Positions 32,263 to 40,499 of a stretch of DNA of 64,000 bases are shown here, piece by piece. Position 1 is the first letter of the stretch, and every line of letters starts with the position of its first letter. The position numbers were made by a program, and so were the translations under genes. The notes below the pieces were generated by a model. That model had not been told where the DNA came from and searched no databases. It saw only the letters and a program-made list of their open reading frames with translations. This DNA is from an uncultured Pelagibacteraceae bacterium (lineage in GTDB: Bacteria > Pseudomonadota > Alphaproteobacteria > Pelagibacterales > Pelagibacteraceae): NCBI GenBank assembly GCA_902619675.1, contig CACNFA010000004.1, positions 1 to 64,000 of the forward strand. The letters run 5' to 3'.

Positions 32263-32291
32263 AAAGTACAATTTGGGGTTTTAAAAGTCAA
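32263..32291 (-). promoter_or_regulatory. Possible promoter towards ffh
   Basis: On the minus strand TTGACT (32286-32291, one mismatch to consensus) is followed by a 17-bp spacer and TACTTT (32263-32268, weak -10). Transcription would start near 32256 and give a leader of about 107 nt carrying the three hairpins before ffh. The -10 match is poor, so this remains tentative. Confidence 0.3.
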
Positions 32292-32313
32292 TGAATAATT
32301 ATACTAATCAATT

Positions 32314-33132
32314 ATGACATCAATTAACGCATATAAAATGGACGGATTGGGTAATGATTTCATTATTATTGATAGAAGATCAAATCCTATCAACTTAACC
32401 AAAGATAAAATTATTGAATTAGGAAAAAGGAGCAATATTGGTTTTGATCAGATAATTTTTATCGAAAAAGAAAAAGAGAGTTCTTTCCCAATAACAATTT
32501 TTAATTCTGACGGTGGTGAAGTAAGTGCTTGTGGAAATGGTTCAAGATGTGTCGCTTATCTTTTGAGTAAAGATTTAAATGCTAACCAAATAAAATTAAG
32601 AACAAGCAATAGGATTCTTAATGCTAAAATTGTCGGAAATTTAATGGTGGAGCTTGAAATGGGAAAACCTTTGTTTAATTTTGAAGATATTCCGTTGTCA
32701 AAAACAGTAAATCCTGCTGACGTCACACTAGATATTAAAGGCAAAAAATTTACTGGTGGGTTTTGTCTAAATGTAGGAAACCCCCACATAGTTTTTTTTG
32801 TAGATGATTGTTTTAAATACGATTTGAAAGTTATAGGACCTTTAATTGAAAATCATGAATTGTTTCCTGAGAAAACAAATGTTACATTTGCTCAAATTTT
32901 AGATAAGAGAAATATTTTAGTTAATGTTTGGGAAAGAGGTGCTGGGCTTACTAAAGCATGTGGAACAGCAGCTTGCGCAACGGCTACCGCTGGAAAAAAT
33001 AATAAATTAGTAGAGAGCAAAGTTGATATTAAATTTAAAGAGGGAGTCTTAAATATATTTTTAGATAAAAAAAATAATATATTTATGACTGGTCCAGTGT
33101 CAGAAATAAAGAACATAAAACTAGAAATATAA
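32314..33132 (+). CDS. dapF: Diaminopimelate epimerase
   Basis: Racemises LL- to meso-diaminopimelate for peptidoglycan and lysine, 272 aa. Both catalytic cysteines are visible: C73 in SACGNGSRC and C216 in KACGTAACAT. KMDGLGNDF is at about 8-16. The gene diverges from ffh and lies 1 bp before ftsY. A TATACT hexamer at 32300-32305 would put the transcript start almost at the ATG (leaderless), but no -35 supports it. Confidence 0.96.
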   Translation: MTSINAYKMDGLGNDFIIIDRRSNPINLTKDKIIELGKRSNIGFDQIIFIEKEKESSFPITIFNSDGGEVSACGNGSRCVAYLLSKDLNANQIKLRTSNRILNAKIVGNLMVELEMGKPLFNFEDIPLSKTVNPADVTLDIKGKKFTGGFCLNVGNPHIVFFVDDCFKYDLKVIGPLIENHELFPEKTNVTFAQILDKRNILVNVWERGAGLTKACGTAACATATAGKNNKLVESKVDIKFKEGVLNIFLDKKNNIFMTGPVSEIKNIKLEI

Positions 33133-33133
33133 A

Positions 33134-34054
33134 ATGGGAATTTTTGATAAGTTTAAATCAGGACTTGGAAAAAGTTCATCGAGTCTTACAGACGGCTTTA
33201 AAAATATTTTTTCTAAAAAAAAGATTAACTCAAGCATTCTAGAAGAATTTGAGGAATTAATCATTTCTTCTGATGCCGGTATTGATGTAGCAAAAGAGCT
33301 TAGAAAAGATTTCGAAAGCTTTAGAGTTGATAAAAATTTAGACGATCACAAAGAAATTTTAAAACTCTTAGCTGATAAGTTAGCGATAAATCTCCAAAAA
33401 TACGAAAAAGATTTAAGCCTAATGGGAAATGCAAAATCTGCTGTGATTGTTGTATCTGGTGTGAACGGTGTTGGAAAAACAACTAGTATCGGAAAACTTG
33501 GAAAGTATTTTAAAGATAATAATAGATCCGTTGTCTTTGGAGCTGCAGATACTTTTAGAGCAGCAGCCATAGATCAGTTACAAGTTTGGGCTGCAAAAGT
33601 AAAAGTAGATATAATTAAGTCAGAAATAAATAGTGACCCGGCTTCTGTTGCTTTTAAAACTGCTGAATTTGCAAAAAAAAATGAAATTGATGTCGCCTTG
33701 ATAGACACGGCAGGAAGATTACAAAATAAAAAAAACCTCATGGAAGAATACAAAAAAATTATCAATGTCCTGAAAAAAATAGATGAGTCTTTTCCAAACG
33801 AGGTAATACTAGTTCTTGATGCGACTACTGGTCAAAATGCATTGAACCAAGTTGAGGAGTTTAGCAAAATACATAATCTAACAGGTCTTATAATTACAAA
33901 ACTTGATAGCACTGCAAAAGGTGGGGTAGTTTTAGCAATTTGTAGAAAATATAATTTACCTATAGTTGCAATTGGAATGGGTGAAAAAGAAGATGACTTG
34001 CAACCCTTTAACGCTGAATATTTTTCAAAAGCTTTGTTAGGTATTGAAATCTAA
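33134..34054 (+). CDS. ftsY: SRP receptor FtsY
   Basis: Membrane-associated SRP receptor GTPase, 306 aa. The P-loop GVNGVGKT is at 109-116, followed by DTFRAAA, DTAGRLQNK and TKLDSTAKGG. The long acidic A domain of E. coli FtsY is absent; only a short N-terminal amphipathic region (MGIFDKFKSGLGKSSSS) precedes the N domain. That is common for compact alphaproteobacterial FtsY. Its 3' end overlaps the convergent hydrolase gene by 18 bp. Confidence 0.96.
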   Translation: MGIFDKFKSGLGKSSSSLTDGFKNIFSKKKINSSILEEFEELIISSDAGIDVAKELRKDFESFRVDKNLDDHKEILKLLADKLAINLQKYEKDLSLMGNAKSAVIVVSGVNGVGKTTSIGKLGKYFKDNNRSVVFGAADTFRAAAIDQLQVWAAKVKVDIIKSEINSDPASVAFKTAEFAKKNEIDVALIDTAGRLQNKKNLMEEYKKIINVLKKIDESFPNEVILVLDATTGQNALNQVEEFSKIHNLTGLIITKLDSTAKGGVVLAICRKYNLPIVAIGMGEKEDDLQPFNAEYFSKALLGIEI

Positions 34055-34840
34055 AAATTTTCTCAAAGCATTCATCAGTTGATCATTAAATTCCATCATA
34101 TGGTCGTCGTTATCGGAAAAGTAATTGAATTTTGGATTATTGGCCTTCTCAAATAATTCTACACCCATTTTAAAAGGAACAACATCATCTTTCTTACCGT
34201 GCATAATTAAAATAGGAATATTTATATTCTTAATCTTTTTTAAAGAGTCGTACCTGTCTTTAATTAATAAATCGATAGGTAAATAGGGGTAATAAATTTT
34301 TGCTGCATCTGCGATTGAGGTAAAAGGTGACTCTAAAACAATTCCTGAAAAAGAATTGTCCTGGCCCAACTCTGTAGCAACACCTGTGCCTAATGACTCA
34401 CCATATAAAATTATATTTTTATTTAATACTCCATTATTATTAAGCCATTCAACAGATTTTCTAGAATCATTGTACAAATTTTTCTCCGTTGGTTCACCTA
34501 GATTACCACTGAACCCTCTCCATGAAATAATAAGAATATTTACATTTAATTTATTTAATTCATTAAGTTTATGAACCCTATTGGTTAGATCACCTGCATT
34601 ACCATGGAAGTATAAAATTGTTTTATATTTTTTTATGTCTTTTTCCAAAAACCATGATTTAAGTTTTATATCTTTATCAACCCCAATAAAAACTTCTTTA
34701 TATTCAAATTGAATTTCATCTCCTGTGTAGTTATTTTCGCTTGGATGATAAAGTAATTTTCTTTGGTACAAATAAGTAAAAAGTACAATTATAATGTAAG
34801 CTAATATAATTGACGATAAAGCTAAATAAAGATACTTCAT
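34037..34840 (-). CDS. Membrane-anchored alpha/beta hydrolase (Bem46-like)
   Basis: 267 aa with an N-terminal hydrophobic anchor (about 3-24) and an alpha/beta hydrolase domain. The oxyanion region FHGNAGD is at 79-85, the nucleophile elbow GESLG has S149, the acid is probably in HGKKDDVVPF, and the His is in DDHMMEF. It resembles the Bem46/ABHD13 group, whose substrates are mostly unknown. Its start overlaps the EamA gene stop by 4 bp, so it closes that operon. Confidence 0.85.
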   Translation of the reverse strand: MKYLYLALSSIILAYIIIVLFTYLYQRKLLYHPSENNYTGDEIQFEYKEVFIGVDKDIKLKSWFLEKDIKKYKTILYFHGNAGDLTNRVHKLNELNKLNVNILIISWRGFSGNLGEPTEKNLYNDSRKSVEWLNNNGVLNKNIILYGESLGTGVATELGQDNSFSGIVLESPFTSIADAAKIYYPYLPIDLLIKDRYDSLKKIKNINIPILIMHGKKDDVVPFKMGVELFEKANNPKFNYFSDNDDHMMEFNDQLMNALRKFLDFNT

Positions 34841-35739
34841 ACTTTTTTTCTAGCGAAATAAACTCCAGTAAAAACTAATAATCCACCTAAATAATGAAAA
34901 CTTAGAAGAGGTTCTTCAAAAATTATAATTCCAAAAATAGATCCATAAACTGCGAATAAATATAAAGTAAACCCAGCAAAGGATGCTCCTACATATTTTT
35001 GTAACCGTGTATATAAAGAGAAAGCAATAATACTAGGTGAAATAGCAGCAAAAACAATCCAGAACAAAAATGTCTGATTATAATTTGTCTTAGCAAAATA
35101 AATATTTTCTAAAATAAAAAATGGGAAAAGCGACATAAATCCAAACATTGCGATTAAAGTAAATCGAGCCATTAAACTAAATTTTGATTTCCAATTTAAT
35201 AAATAAATTGAGTAAAGAGCCCAACCTAAAGCTGCTCCCAAAACCCATAAGTCACCTATTGTAAAATTTAGGTTTATTAAAAAATCTAAATTACCTTTAG
35301 ATATAATTGTAAAAACACCTGCGATACAAATAAATAAGCCTAATATTCTAAAAAAATTAATTTTTTCTTTAAAGAATAAAATTGATAAAAAAATTATTAT
35401 TACTGGTGAAGATGTATAAATTATACCAATATTTGCCATTGTTGTTGTCATGCCTGCAAGATTTGGAAAAGCCCCACATATACCGCAACCCATTGAGCCT
35501 AAGAAAAAAAGCTTAAAAAACTCTTTATTAAAGTCTTTTTTATTTTTTAAGATTTCGTTAAAAAAAAATGGAAATAATATAATGAATACAGTAAGCCATC
35601 GCCAAAATGCTAGAGAAATAGGAGGTACTGACTCAACGCCACCTCTTGCTACAATGGTGTTTGTAGCCATAAAAATTGGCTGGATTAACAAAAGTAAATA
35701 AGGAGCGTAAGGATTATTTTTTGTCAATGAAGGCTTCAT
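34837..35739 (-). CDS. DMT-superfamily transporter, EamA type
   Basis: 300 aa with ten hydrophobic segments in two EamA repeats. The first repeat begins with IQPIFMATNTIVARGGVESVPP-like text, and the second includes GDLWVLGAALGWALYSIYLL. Such proteins export or exchange small metabolites or amino acids; substrate not readable. Its first 26 bp overlap the small ORF upstream. Confidence 0.85.
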   Translation of the reverse strand: MKPSLTKNNPYAPYLLLLIQPIFMATNTIVARGGVESVPPISLAFWRWLTVFIILFPFFFNEILKNKKDFNKEFFKLFFLGSMGCGICGAFPNLAGMTTTMANIGIIYTSSPVIIIFLSILFFKEKINFFRILGLFICIAGVFTIISKGNLDFLINLNFTIGDLWVLGAALGWALYSIYLLNWKSKFSLMARFTLIAMFGFMSLFPFFILENIYFAKTNYNQTFLFWIVFAAISPSIIAFSLYTRLQKYVGASFAGFTLYLFAVYGSIFGIIIFEEPLLSFHYLGGLLVFTGVYFARKKV

Positions 35740-35893
35740 AGAACATCATTACAATTACCATACCCATTAAAATATAAACAGGAAGCACATCAAAAAATCC
35801 TATCATCATTGATCTAGTTAATGTTGTGGCTAAACCAATTAAAAAAAGGGTACAGAGACCAACACCAATTATTATTGTAATTTTATCCTTCAT
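35714..35893 (-). CDS. Small two-helix membrane protein, unknown
   Basis: 59 aa from the ATG at 35893 (a TTG start at 35911 would give 65 aa). Two hydrophobic segments cover almost the whole chain and it ends in EAFIDKK. The ATG overlaps the amidase stop by 11 bp and the 3' end overlaps the EamA start by 26 bp; such tight coupling favours a real gene. I do not recognise a family. Confidence 0.55.
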   Translation of the reverse strand: MKDKITIIIGVGLCTLFLIGLATTLTRSMMIGFFDVLPVYILMGMVIVMMFYEAFIDKK

Positions 35894-37217
35894 CTCTACA
35901 ATTTTTCTCAAGCCAATTAGCTGTACCTAAAAATCTTAAATCATCAAGTTTATCACCAACTAACTGAACTCCTAATGGTAAGTCATTTTCACCTGTAAGT
36001 AAAGGTAATGAAATTGTGGGCAAACCAAGATAAGTCCAGATTTTTTGAAAGTCCGCACTTCCAGTAGATTTTAATCCTTTGTCAGCAACTCCGCTTGATG
36101 ATGGAGTAATAATTCCGTGGTAATCTTCAAAAACTTCTTTATAAGACTCATAACTTTGTTTCATAAAATCTGAAGCATCACCATATTCTTTTGCTGAATA
36201 TTTTAATCCTCTTGAGATAGCTTCTCTCATTTCTTTTGAAAGTTTAGTTTTATCTTTTTTATAATAAACTTGAAAATTATTTGCCATATCAACTTCATGA
36301 ATAATTTGATGATACTTTGGTATATCGTCAAAGTATGACGGTGTATCAAAGACCTCTATGTTTTTTTCGAAGTTTTTAATTAAAAATTCAAAAGCTTGCT
36401 GTGATTTTTTATTTATATTTTTCCAATTTTTCGTTTTATAAAAAATAAACTTTGGATCAAAAACTGGTCCTTTCTCACATTCCTGAATCATGTTATCAGC
36501 AGCGAAATAAATTGTTGAGGGGTCGTGTAAATCTTTTCTAATTAGTGATTTAGCTAATAATGCAACATCTTTTACACTTTTTCCAAATACGCCCATTGTA
36601 TCGAGTTTATCTGAAACTTTTAAAACACCGTTTCTAGAGATTAATCCATACGAGGGTTTATATCCAACTACACCACAATACGATGCTGGCCTAATTACTG
36701 ATCCACCTGTTTGAGAACCAACTGACAAAGGCGCCATATGTGACGCAACTACAGCTGCTGAGCCACTTGATGATCCTCCTGGTGTTCTTGAATAATCATG
36801 AGGATTTTTTGTTTTAGACGGATGTATATATGCAAGTTCACAAGTAACAGTTTTACCCATGATAATTGCCCCTGAATTTTTTAATAAGTTTACAATTTCT
36901 GAGTCTTGTGAATTAGACATTTTTTTTCTAAAGACTGTCCCACATTCGGTTGGCATATCATACGTACCTATAATATCCTTAATTGCAACTGGCATACCGT
37001 GCAATGGCCCGAGGGGTTTTCCAGATTTTCTATAAGTGTCGGCTTCTTCAGCTTTTTCTAATAAAAGTTTTTTGTCTAAAAATTGCCAAGCCTGGACGTC
37101 TTTTTCAAATTTTTTAATTCTATCTAAATAAGCTTTGCAAAGATCTAATGAAGAAATTTCACCTGAATGAAGTTTTTGCGATAAATCGTAAGCACTTAAA
37201 GATGTAACGTCTATCAT
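35883..37217 (-). CDS. Amidase (amidase-signature family)
   Basis: Hydrolase of 444 aa with the Ser-cisSer-Lys triad: K80 in AIKDI, S149 in PGGSSSGS and the nucleophile S173 in GSQTGGSVIRPA. Spacings match GatA. It is not GatA in context, because no gatB or gatC lies nearby. It starts 8 bp after dctM, so it probably belongs to the TRAP/glycolate operon and may release a carboxylic acid from an amide taken up by the cell. The substrate is unknown. Confidence 0.88.
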   Translation of the reverse strand: MIDVTSLSAYDLSQKLHSGEISSLDLCKAYLDRIKKFEKDVQAWQFLDKKLLLEKAEEADTYRKSGKPLGPLHGMPVAIKDIIGTYDMPTECGTVFRKKMSNSQDSEIVNLLKNSGAIIMGKTVTCELAYIHPSKTKNPHDYSRTPGGSSSGSAAVVASHMAPLSVGSQTGGSVIRPASYCGVVGYKPSYGLISRNGVLKVSDKLDTMGVFGKSVKDVALLAKSLIRKDLHDPSTIYFAADNMIQECEKGPVFDPKFIFYKTKNWKNINKKSQQAFEFLIKNFEKNIEVFDTPSYFDDIPKYHQIIHEVDMANNFQVYYKKDKTKLSKEMREAISRGLKYSAKEYGDASDFMKQSYESYKEVFEDYHGIITPSSSGVADKGLKSTGSADFQKIWTYLGLPTISLPLLTGENDLPLGVQLVGDKLDDLRFLGTANWLEKNCRDEG

Positions 37218-37225
37218 TTAAATTG

Positions 37226-38587
37226 TTAATTAGCGAATAATGTATCTGGCAACCAAAGAGCTATTCCTGGAAATAGATACATTAAAAACATGGCAAATAT
37301 AACAATACCTAAGAAAGGCATAATGCCTCTAAATATCTCCATTAACTCTACATTTTTAGTTTGCACACCTTTTAAATAGTACGCGGACATTGCCATCGGC
37401 GGTGTTAAAAATGAAGTTTGTAAATTTAGTGCAATTAACATTGCAAAAAAGTAAGGATTAACTCCAAAAAATTCTACAAGTGGTAAAAATATAGGAACGA
37501 AAATAATTAAAATTTCTGTCCACTCTAATGGCCATCCCAATAAGAAAATAATTATTTGCGTAATTACTAAGAACTGCCAAGGTTGTAAATTCATTGATTT
37601 AAAGAAATGCTCAAAAACTTCATGGCCACCTAAGTAAGAAAAAACAGATGCGAAAGTCCAGGAGCCAATGAATAACCACATTATCATTGCAGTTGTCTTT
37701 GCCGTAAGAAATACAGACTCTTTAAAATTTTTCCATTTTAAAGTCTTATAAAAATAAGAAAGTACTAATGCACCAAAGGCTCCAACTGCTGCAGCCTCTG
37801 CAGGTGTAGCAAGTCCTCCTAAAATAGTTCCTAATACTAATATTATTAATGAGAAAAGCGGTAAGAATGAAACCATAACCTCTTTTAAAATTTCAGATCT
37901 TGGCGGAATATCCTCTTTTGGAGGTTTAGGCGCTATTGATGGATTAAAATAAGCAAGTGTAACCGCATACATTATATAAAGACCAGCTAATAATAATCCT
38001 GGAAAAATTGCTGCTGCAAATAATCTTAAAGGTGATAGCTGAGCAATAACTGAATAAACAATTAACATGATGCTTGGAGGAATCAAAATTCCTAAACATC
38101 CTCCAGAACAAATTACTCCTGAGGCAAATTTTTTATCGTATCCAGCCCTTATCATTGCAGGCCATGCAAGTAATCCCATTAGTGTAACAACAGCACCGAT
38201 AATTCCTGTCGCTGTTGAAAATAAAGCGCAGGTTACAAGCGCGGCAACAGCCATAGAAGCAGGGAGTCTGTGAGAGGCCAATCTTATTGCAAAAAACAAT
38301 CTAGAAACTATTCCGGCTCTCTCAACTAAGTAGCCCATAAATAAAAAGAGTGGAACGGCGGTTAAAACAGTATTGTCCATCACTGTATAAGTGTTCTGAA
38401 CAAATAATTGGAAAATCCTATTATCAAAAAGATGTTCCATTCTTGTAGGATCGAAGTAAGCGTAATAGCCGAATCCAACTCCCATCGCCATTAACGTAAA
38501 TGCAATTGGAAAACCTAGCAGTACAGCAAATAAGAAAATTGACATCATTAAAATCGCTATTTCGGGATTAGTTAAACTAAATAACAT
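37226..38587 (-). CDS. dctM: TRAP transporter large permease (DctM)
   Basis: 453 aa, about 12 membrane segments. Conserved DctM features are FPIAFTLMAMGVGFG at the N-terminus, GILIPPSIMLIVYSVIAQ in the middle and a FLTPPMAMSAYYLKG stretch. It is the Na+-driven transport channel of a tripartite uptake system. Its start overlaps the dctQ stop by 11 bp. Confidence 0.95.
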   Translation of the reverse strand: MLFSLTNPEIAILMMSIFLFAVLLGFPIAFTLMAMGVGFGYYAYFDPTRMEHLFDNRIFQLFVQNTYTVMDNTVLTAVPLFLFMGYLVERAGIVSRLFFAIRLASHRLPASMAVAALVTCALFSTATGIIGAVVTLMGLLAWPAMIRAGYDKKFASGVICSGGCLGILIPPSIMLIVYSVIAQLSPLRLFAAAIFPGLLLAGLYIMYAVTLAYFNPSIAPKPPKEDIPPRSEILKEVMVSFLPLFSLIILVLGTILGGLATPAEAAAVGAFGALVLSYFYKTLKWKNFKESVFLTAKTTAMIMWLFIGSWTFASVFSYLGGHEVFEHFFKSMNLQPWQFLVITQIIIFLLGWPLEWTEILIIFVPIFLPLVEFFGVNPYFFAMLIALNLQTSFLTPPMAMSAYYLKGVQTKNVELMEIFRGIMPFLGIVIFAMFLMYLFPGIALWLPDTLFAN

Positions 38588-39161
38588 CTTTTTGATCCTC
38601 GTCTTGTGAAGTACGCATTAACATTTTTTCTGTCTCCTCAGCTACTACCATTCGAGCAGGCCAGTGACCGGTTTGAATACAAATAATTGATCTACAAACT
38701 TCGCTAATACCTTGGATAACTAATAAAATTCCGGCAGCTGGTATCAAAGATTTAGCCATATAAATTTGAATTTGTGCTGGACTGTTCCAGCTTGTTTCTT
38801 TTATCTTCCATGCAAGCGAAGCATATTCATAACCATAAAACGCTAAGGCGAGTACACCAGGGAAGAAAAAAATAAAATATAAAACTAAATCGATATAACC
38901 TTGTGTTCTTGGTTTAAAAAGTCTGTAAATTACGTCACCTCTAACGTGAGCTTCTGTAGATAAAGTGTATGCGCCTGCCATCATAAATATTGCGCCATAC
39001 ATTTGTAAACTAAAATCGAAATTCCACAAAGTAGGAGCATTAAAAGCATATGCCATAACTACTTCATAACAAGTTCCTCCCATTAAGATTACGATGCACC
39101 AAGAAAATGCCTTCCCTACGGAAGTACTTAAAGTATCTGCAAAATGAATAAATCTCCTCAT
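38577..39161 (-). CDS. dctQ: TRAP transporter small permease (DctQ)
   Basis: 194 aa with four membrane helices, the usual DctQ layout; YTLSTEAHVRGDVIYR matches the conserved small-subunit loop. It lies between dctP and dctM. The dctP-dctQ gap of 84 bp contains a strong hairpin with T-run, so less transcript should reach dctQ than dctP. Confidence 0.92.
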   Translation of the reverse strand: MRRFIHFADTLSTSVGKAFSWCIVILMGGTCYEVVMAYAFNAPTLWNFDFSLQMYGAIFMMAGAYTLSTEAHVRGDVIYRLFKPRTQGYIDLVLYFIFFFPGVLALAFYGYEYASLAWKIKETSWNSPAQIQIYMAKSLIPAAGILLVIQGISEVCRSIICIQTGHWPARMVVAEETEKMLMRTSQDEDQKDVI

Positions 39162-39200
39162 GAAATTTTAAACTATTCTAATTTTTTTGTAATTTCCATA

Positions 39201-39230
39201 AAAAAAGGGGGCGCAAATACGCCCCCTTTT
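39201..39230 (-). terminator. Intrinsic terminator/attenuator after dctP
   Basis: Stem of 11 pairs (39203-39213 with 39220-39230, core GGGGGCG/CGCCCCC) around a 6-nt loop. On the minus strand it is followed by six T. It lies 15 bp after the dctP stop and 39 bp before dctQ. It is the clearest intrinsic terminator in the window. Because dctQM follow on the same strand, partial read-through is expected. Confidence 0.88.
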
Positions 39231-39245
39231 ATGTTTAAAATATAA

Positions 39246-40394
39246 TTAAATTTTAACTTTTGCTATTGAACCGAACTCATTCTCGTAAGCCAACTTGTAA
39301 TTAGGTTGGTTCATGAGTAAGTATTTCATAACTCTCTTAGCATAAGCTTTTTGTGAGTCTACAATCTTTTTAAAGAATGGATCTTTCTTATTGAAATCAC
39401 CAATTACTTTATCCCAACCTTTTAATTGTTGAGCTAAGATCGCATCTGAAGTTTGATACACATTTACTTTATGCTGGTTCATCAATTTAGATAAGTCAGC
39501 TGAGTATCTTACTAATGCTTTAAAGTAGTTATCACTGTTCGCAGCATAAGCAGCATTTTTCAGGATAGCCTGATGTTTTGGCGATAATCCATTAAATGTC
39601 TTCTTATTTACTGGGATTTCAAACATCTCTTGTGATTGGTGGAAGCTTCCTAAGTGATAATGCTTAGAAACGTCTTGCATACCAAACTGAGAGTCTGATG
39701 TAGGGTTGTTAAACTCAGCAGCTTCAATCAAACCTGTCTTCATCGCAGGCTGAATTTCACCACCTGGTAATTGTCTTACAACCATTCCCATTGCTGTTAA
39801 TACGTTAGTAGCTAATCCTACTGTTCTATACTTCATACCTTTTACATCAGATACTTTTGTTACGTTCTTTTTGAACCATCCAAAAGGCTGTGCAGGCATT
39901 GGCATATGGAAGAATCCAATATAATCGAAACCTACTTTTGCAAGTGTTTCATCATAAAGTTTTCTACCTCCACCATACTCTATCCATCCCATAATTTCTT
40001 GAGATGACATTCCGTATGACGGACCAGTACCGAATAGAGAAGCTGCTGGATTTTTTCCATACCAGTAAGCTGTTACCCAGTGTCCCATATCAAGTACACC
40101 TGAACTTACTGCTTGTCCAATTTCCGAAGTCTTAACTACAGCTCCAACTGGCTGAAGATCAATTTTTAATTCACCTCCAGACATGTCGCCTACCATTTTT
40201 GCGTAGTCGCCAGCCATTTCAAAGAAAATGTTAGCGCCTGACGGCCAAGCCGCTTGCATCTTTAAAGTTTGCGGAGCACCAAATGCAATATTTGGCATTG
40301 CAACTGTTGCTGCTGCTGCAGCACCCGTAGCTGCTGCTACTTTAAAGAACTTACGTCTTGATGGAGTTTTTACTCCTTTTTTTATTTTTGACAT
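39246..40394 (-). CDS. dctP: TRAP transporter substrate-binding protein (DctP), Tat-exported
   Basis: Periplasmic solute receptor, 382 aa. The N-terminus has a twin-arginine motif SRRKFF followed by an Ala-rich hydrophobic stretch, with cleavage probably after AFG. The mature part resembles the TRAP cluster that binds 2-oxo or 2-hydroxy acids (TakP-like; lactate-type). It lies among hydroxyacid-oxidising genes, which supports a ligand such as glycolate, lactate or a keto acid (inference). An unusually strong Shine-Dalgarno precedes the start. Confidence 0.93.
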   Translation of the reverse strand: MSKIKKGVKTPSRRKFFKVAAATGAAAAATVAMPNIAFGAPQTLKMQAAWPSGANIFFEMAGDYAKMVGDMSGGELKIDLQPVGAVVKTSEIGQAVSSGVLDMGHWVTAYWYGKNPAASLFGTGPSYGMSSQEIMGWIEYGGGRKLYDETLAKVGFDYIGFFHMPMPAQPFGWFKKNVTKVSDVKGMKYRTVGLATNVLTAMGMVVRQLPGGEIQPAMKTGLIEAAEFNNPTSDSQFGMQDVSKHYHLGSFHQSQEMFEIPVNKKTFNGLSPKHQAILKNAAYAANSDNYFKALVRYSADLSKLMNQHKVNVYQTSDAILAQQLKGWDKVIGDFNKKDPFFKKIVDSQKAYAKRVMKYLLMNQPNYKLAYENEFGSIAKVKI

Positions 40395-40499
40395 ATGTCC
40401 TCCGTTAGTTAATTAACTGAAATATTTAAGCATAAACTCAAATCAGAGTCTCTAACTTTTTAGAATTATTTTAAATTGCAGATTCAATCTAGAAGTGTA
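40395..40499 (-). promoter_or_regulatory. dctP upstream region with strong ribosome binding site
   Basis: A 105-bp gap between the 2-hydroxyacid dehydrogenase and dctP. GGAGGA on the minus strand (40398-40403) ends 3 nt before the dctP ATG; most genes here lack such a clear site. Two short inverted repeats occur: AGATTCAATCT at 40480-40490 and AGAGTCTCT near 40446-40454. A separate dctP promoter is plausible, but no convincing -35/-10 pair was found. Confidence 0.5.
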
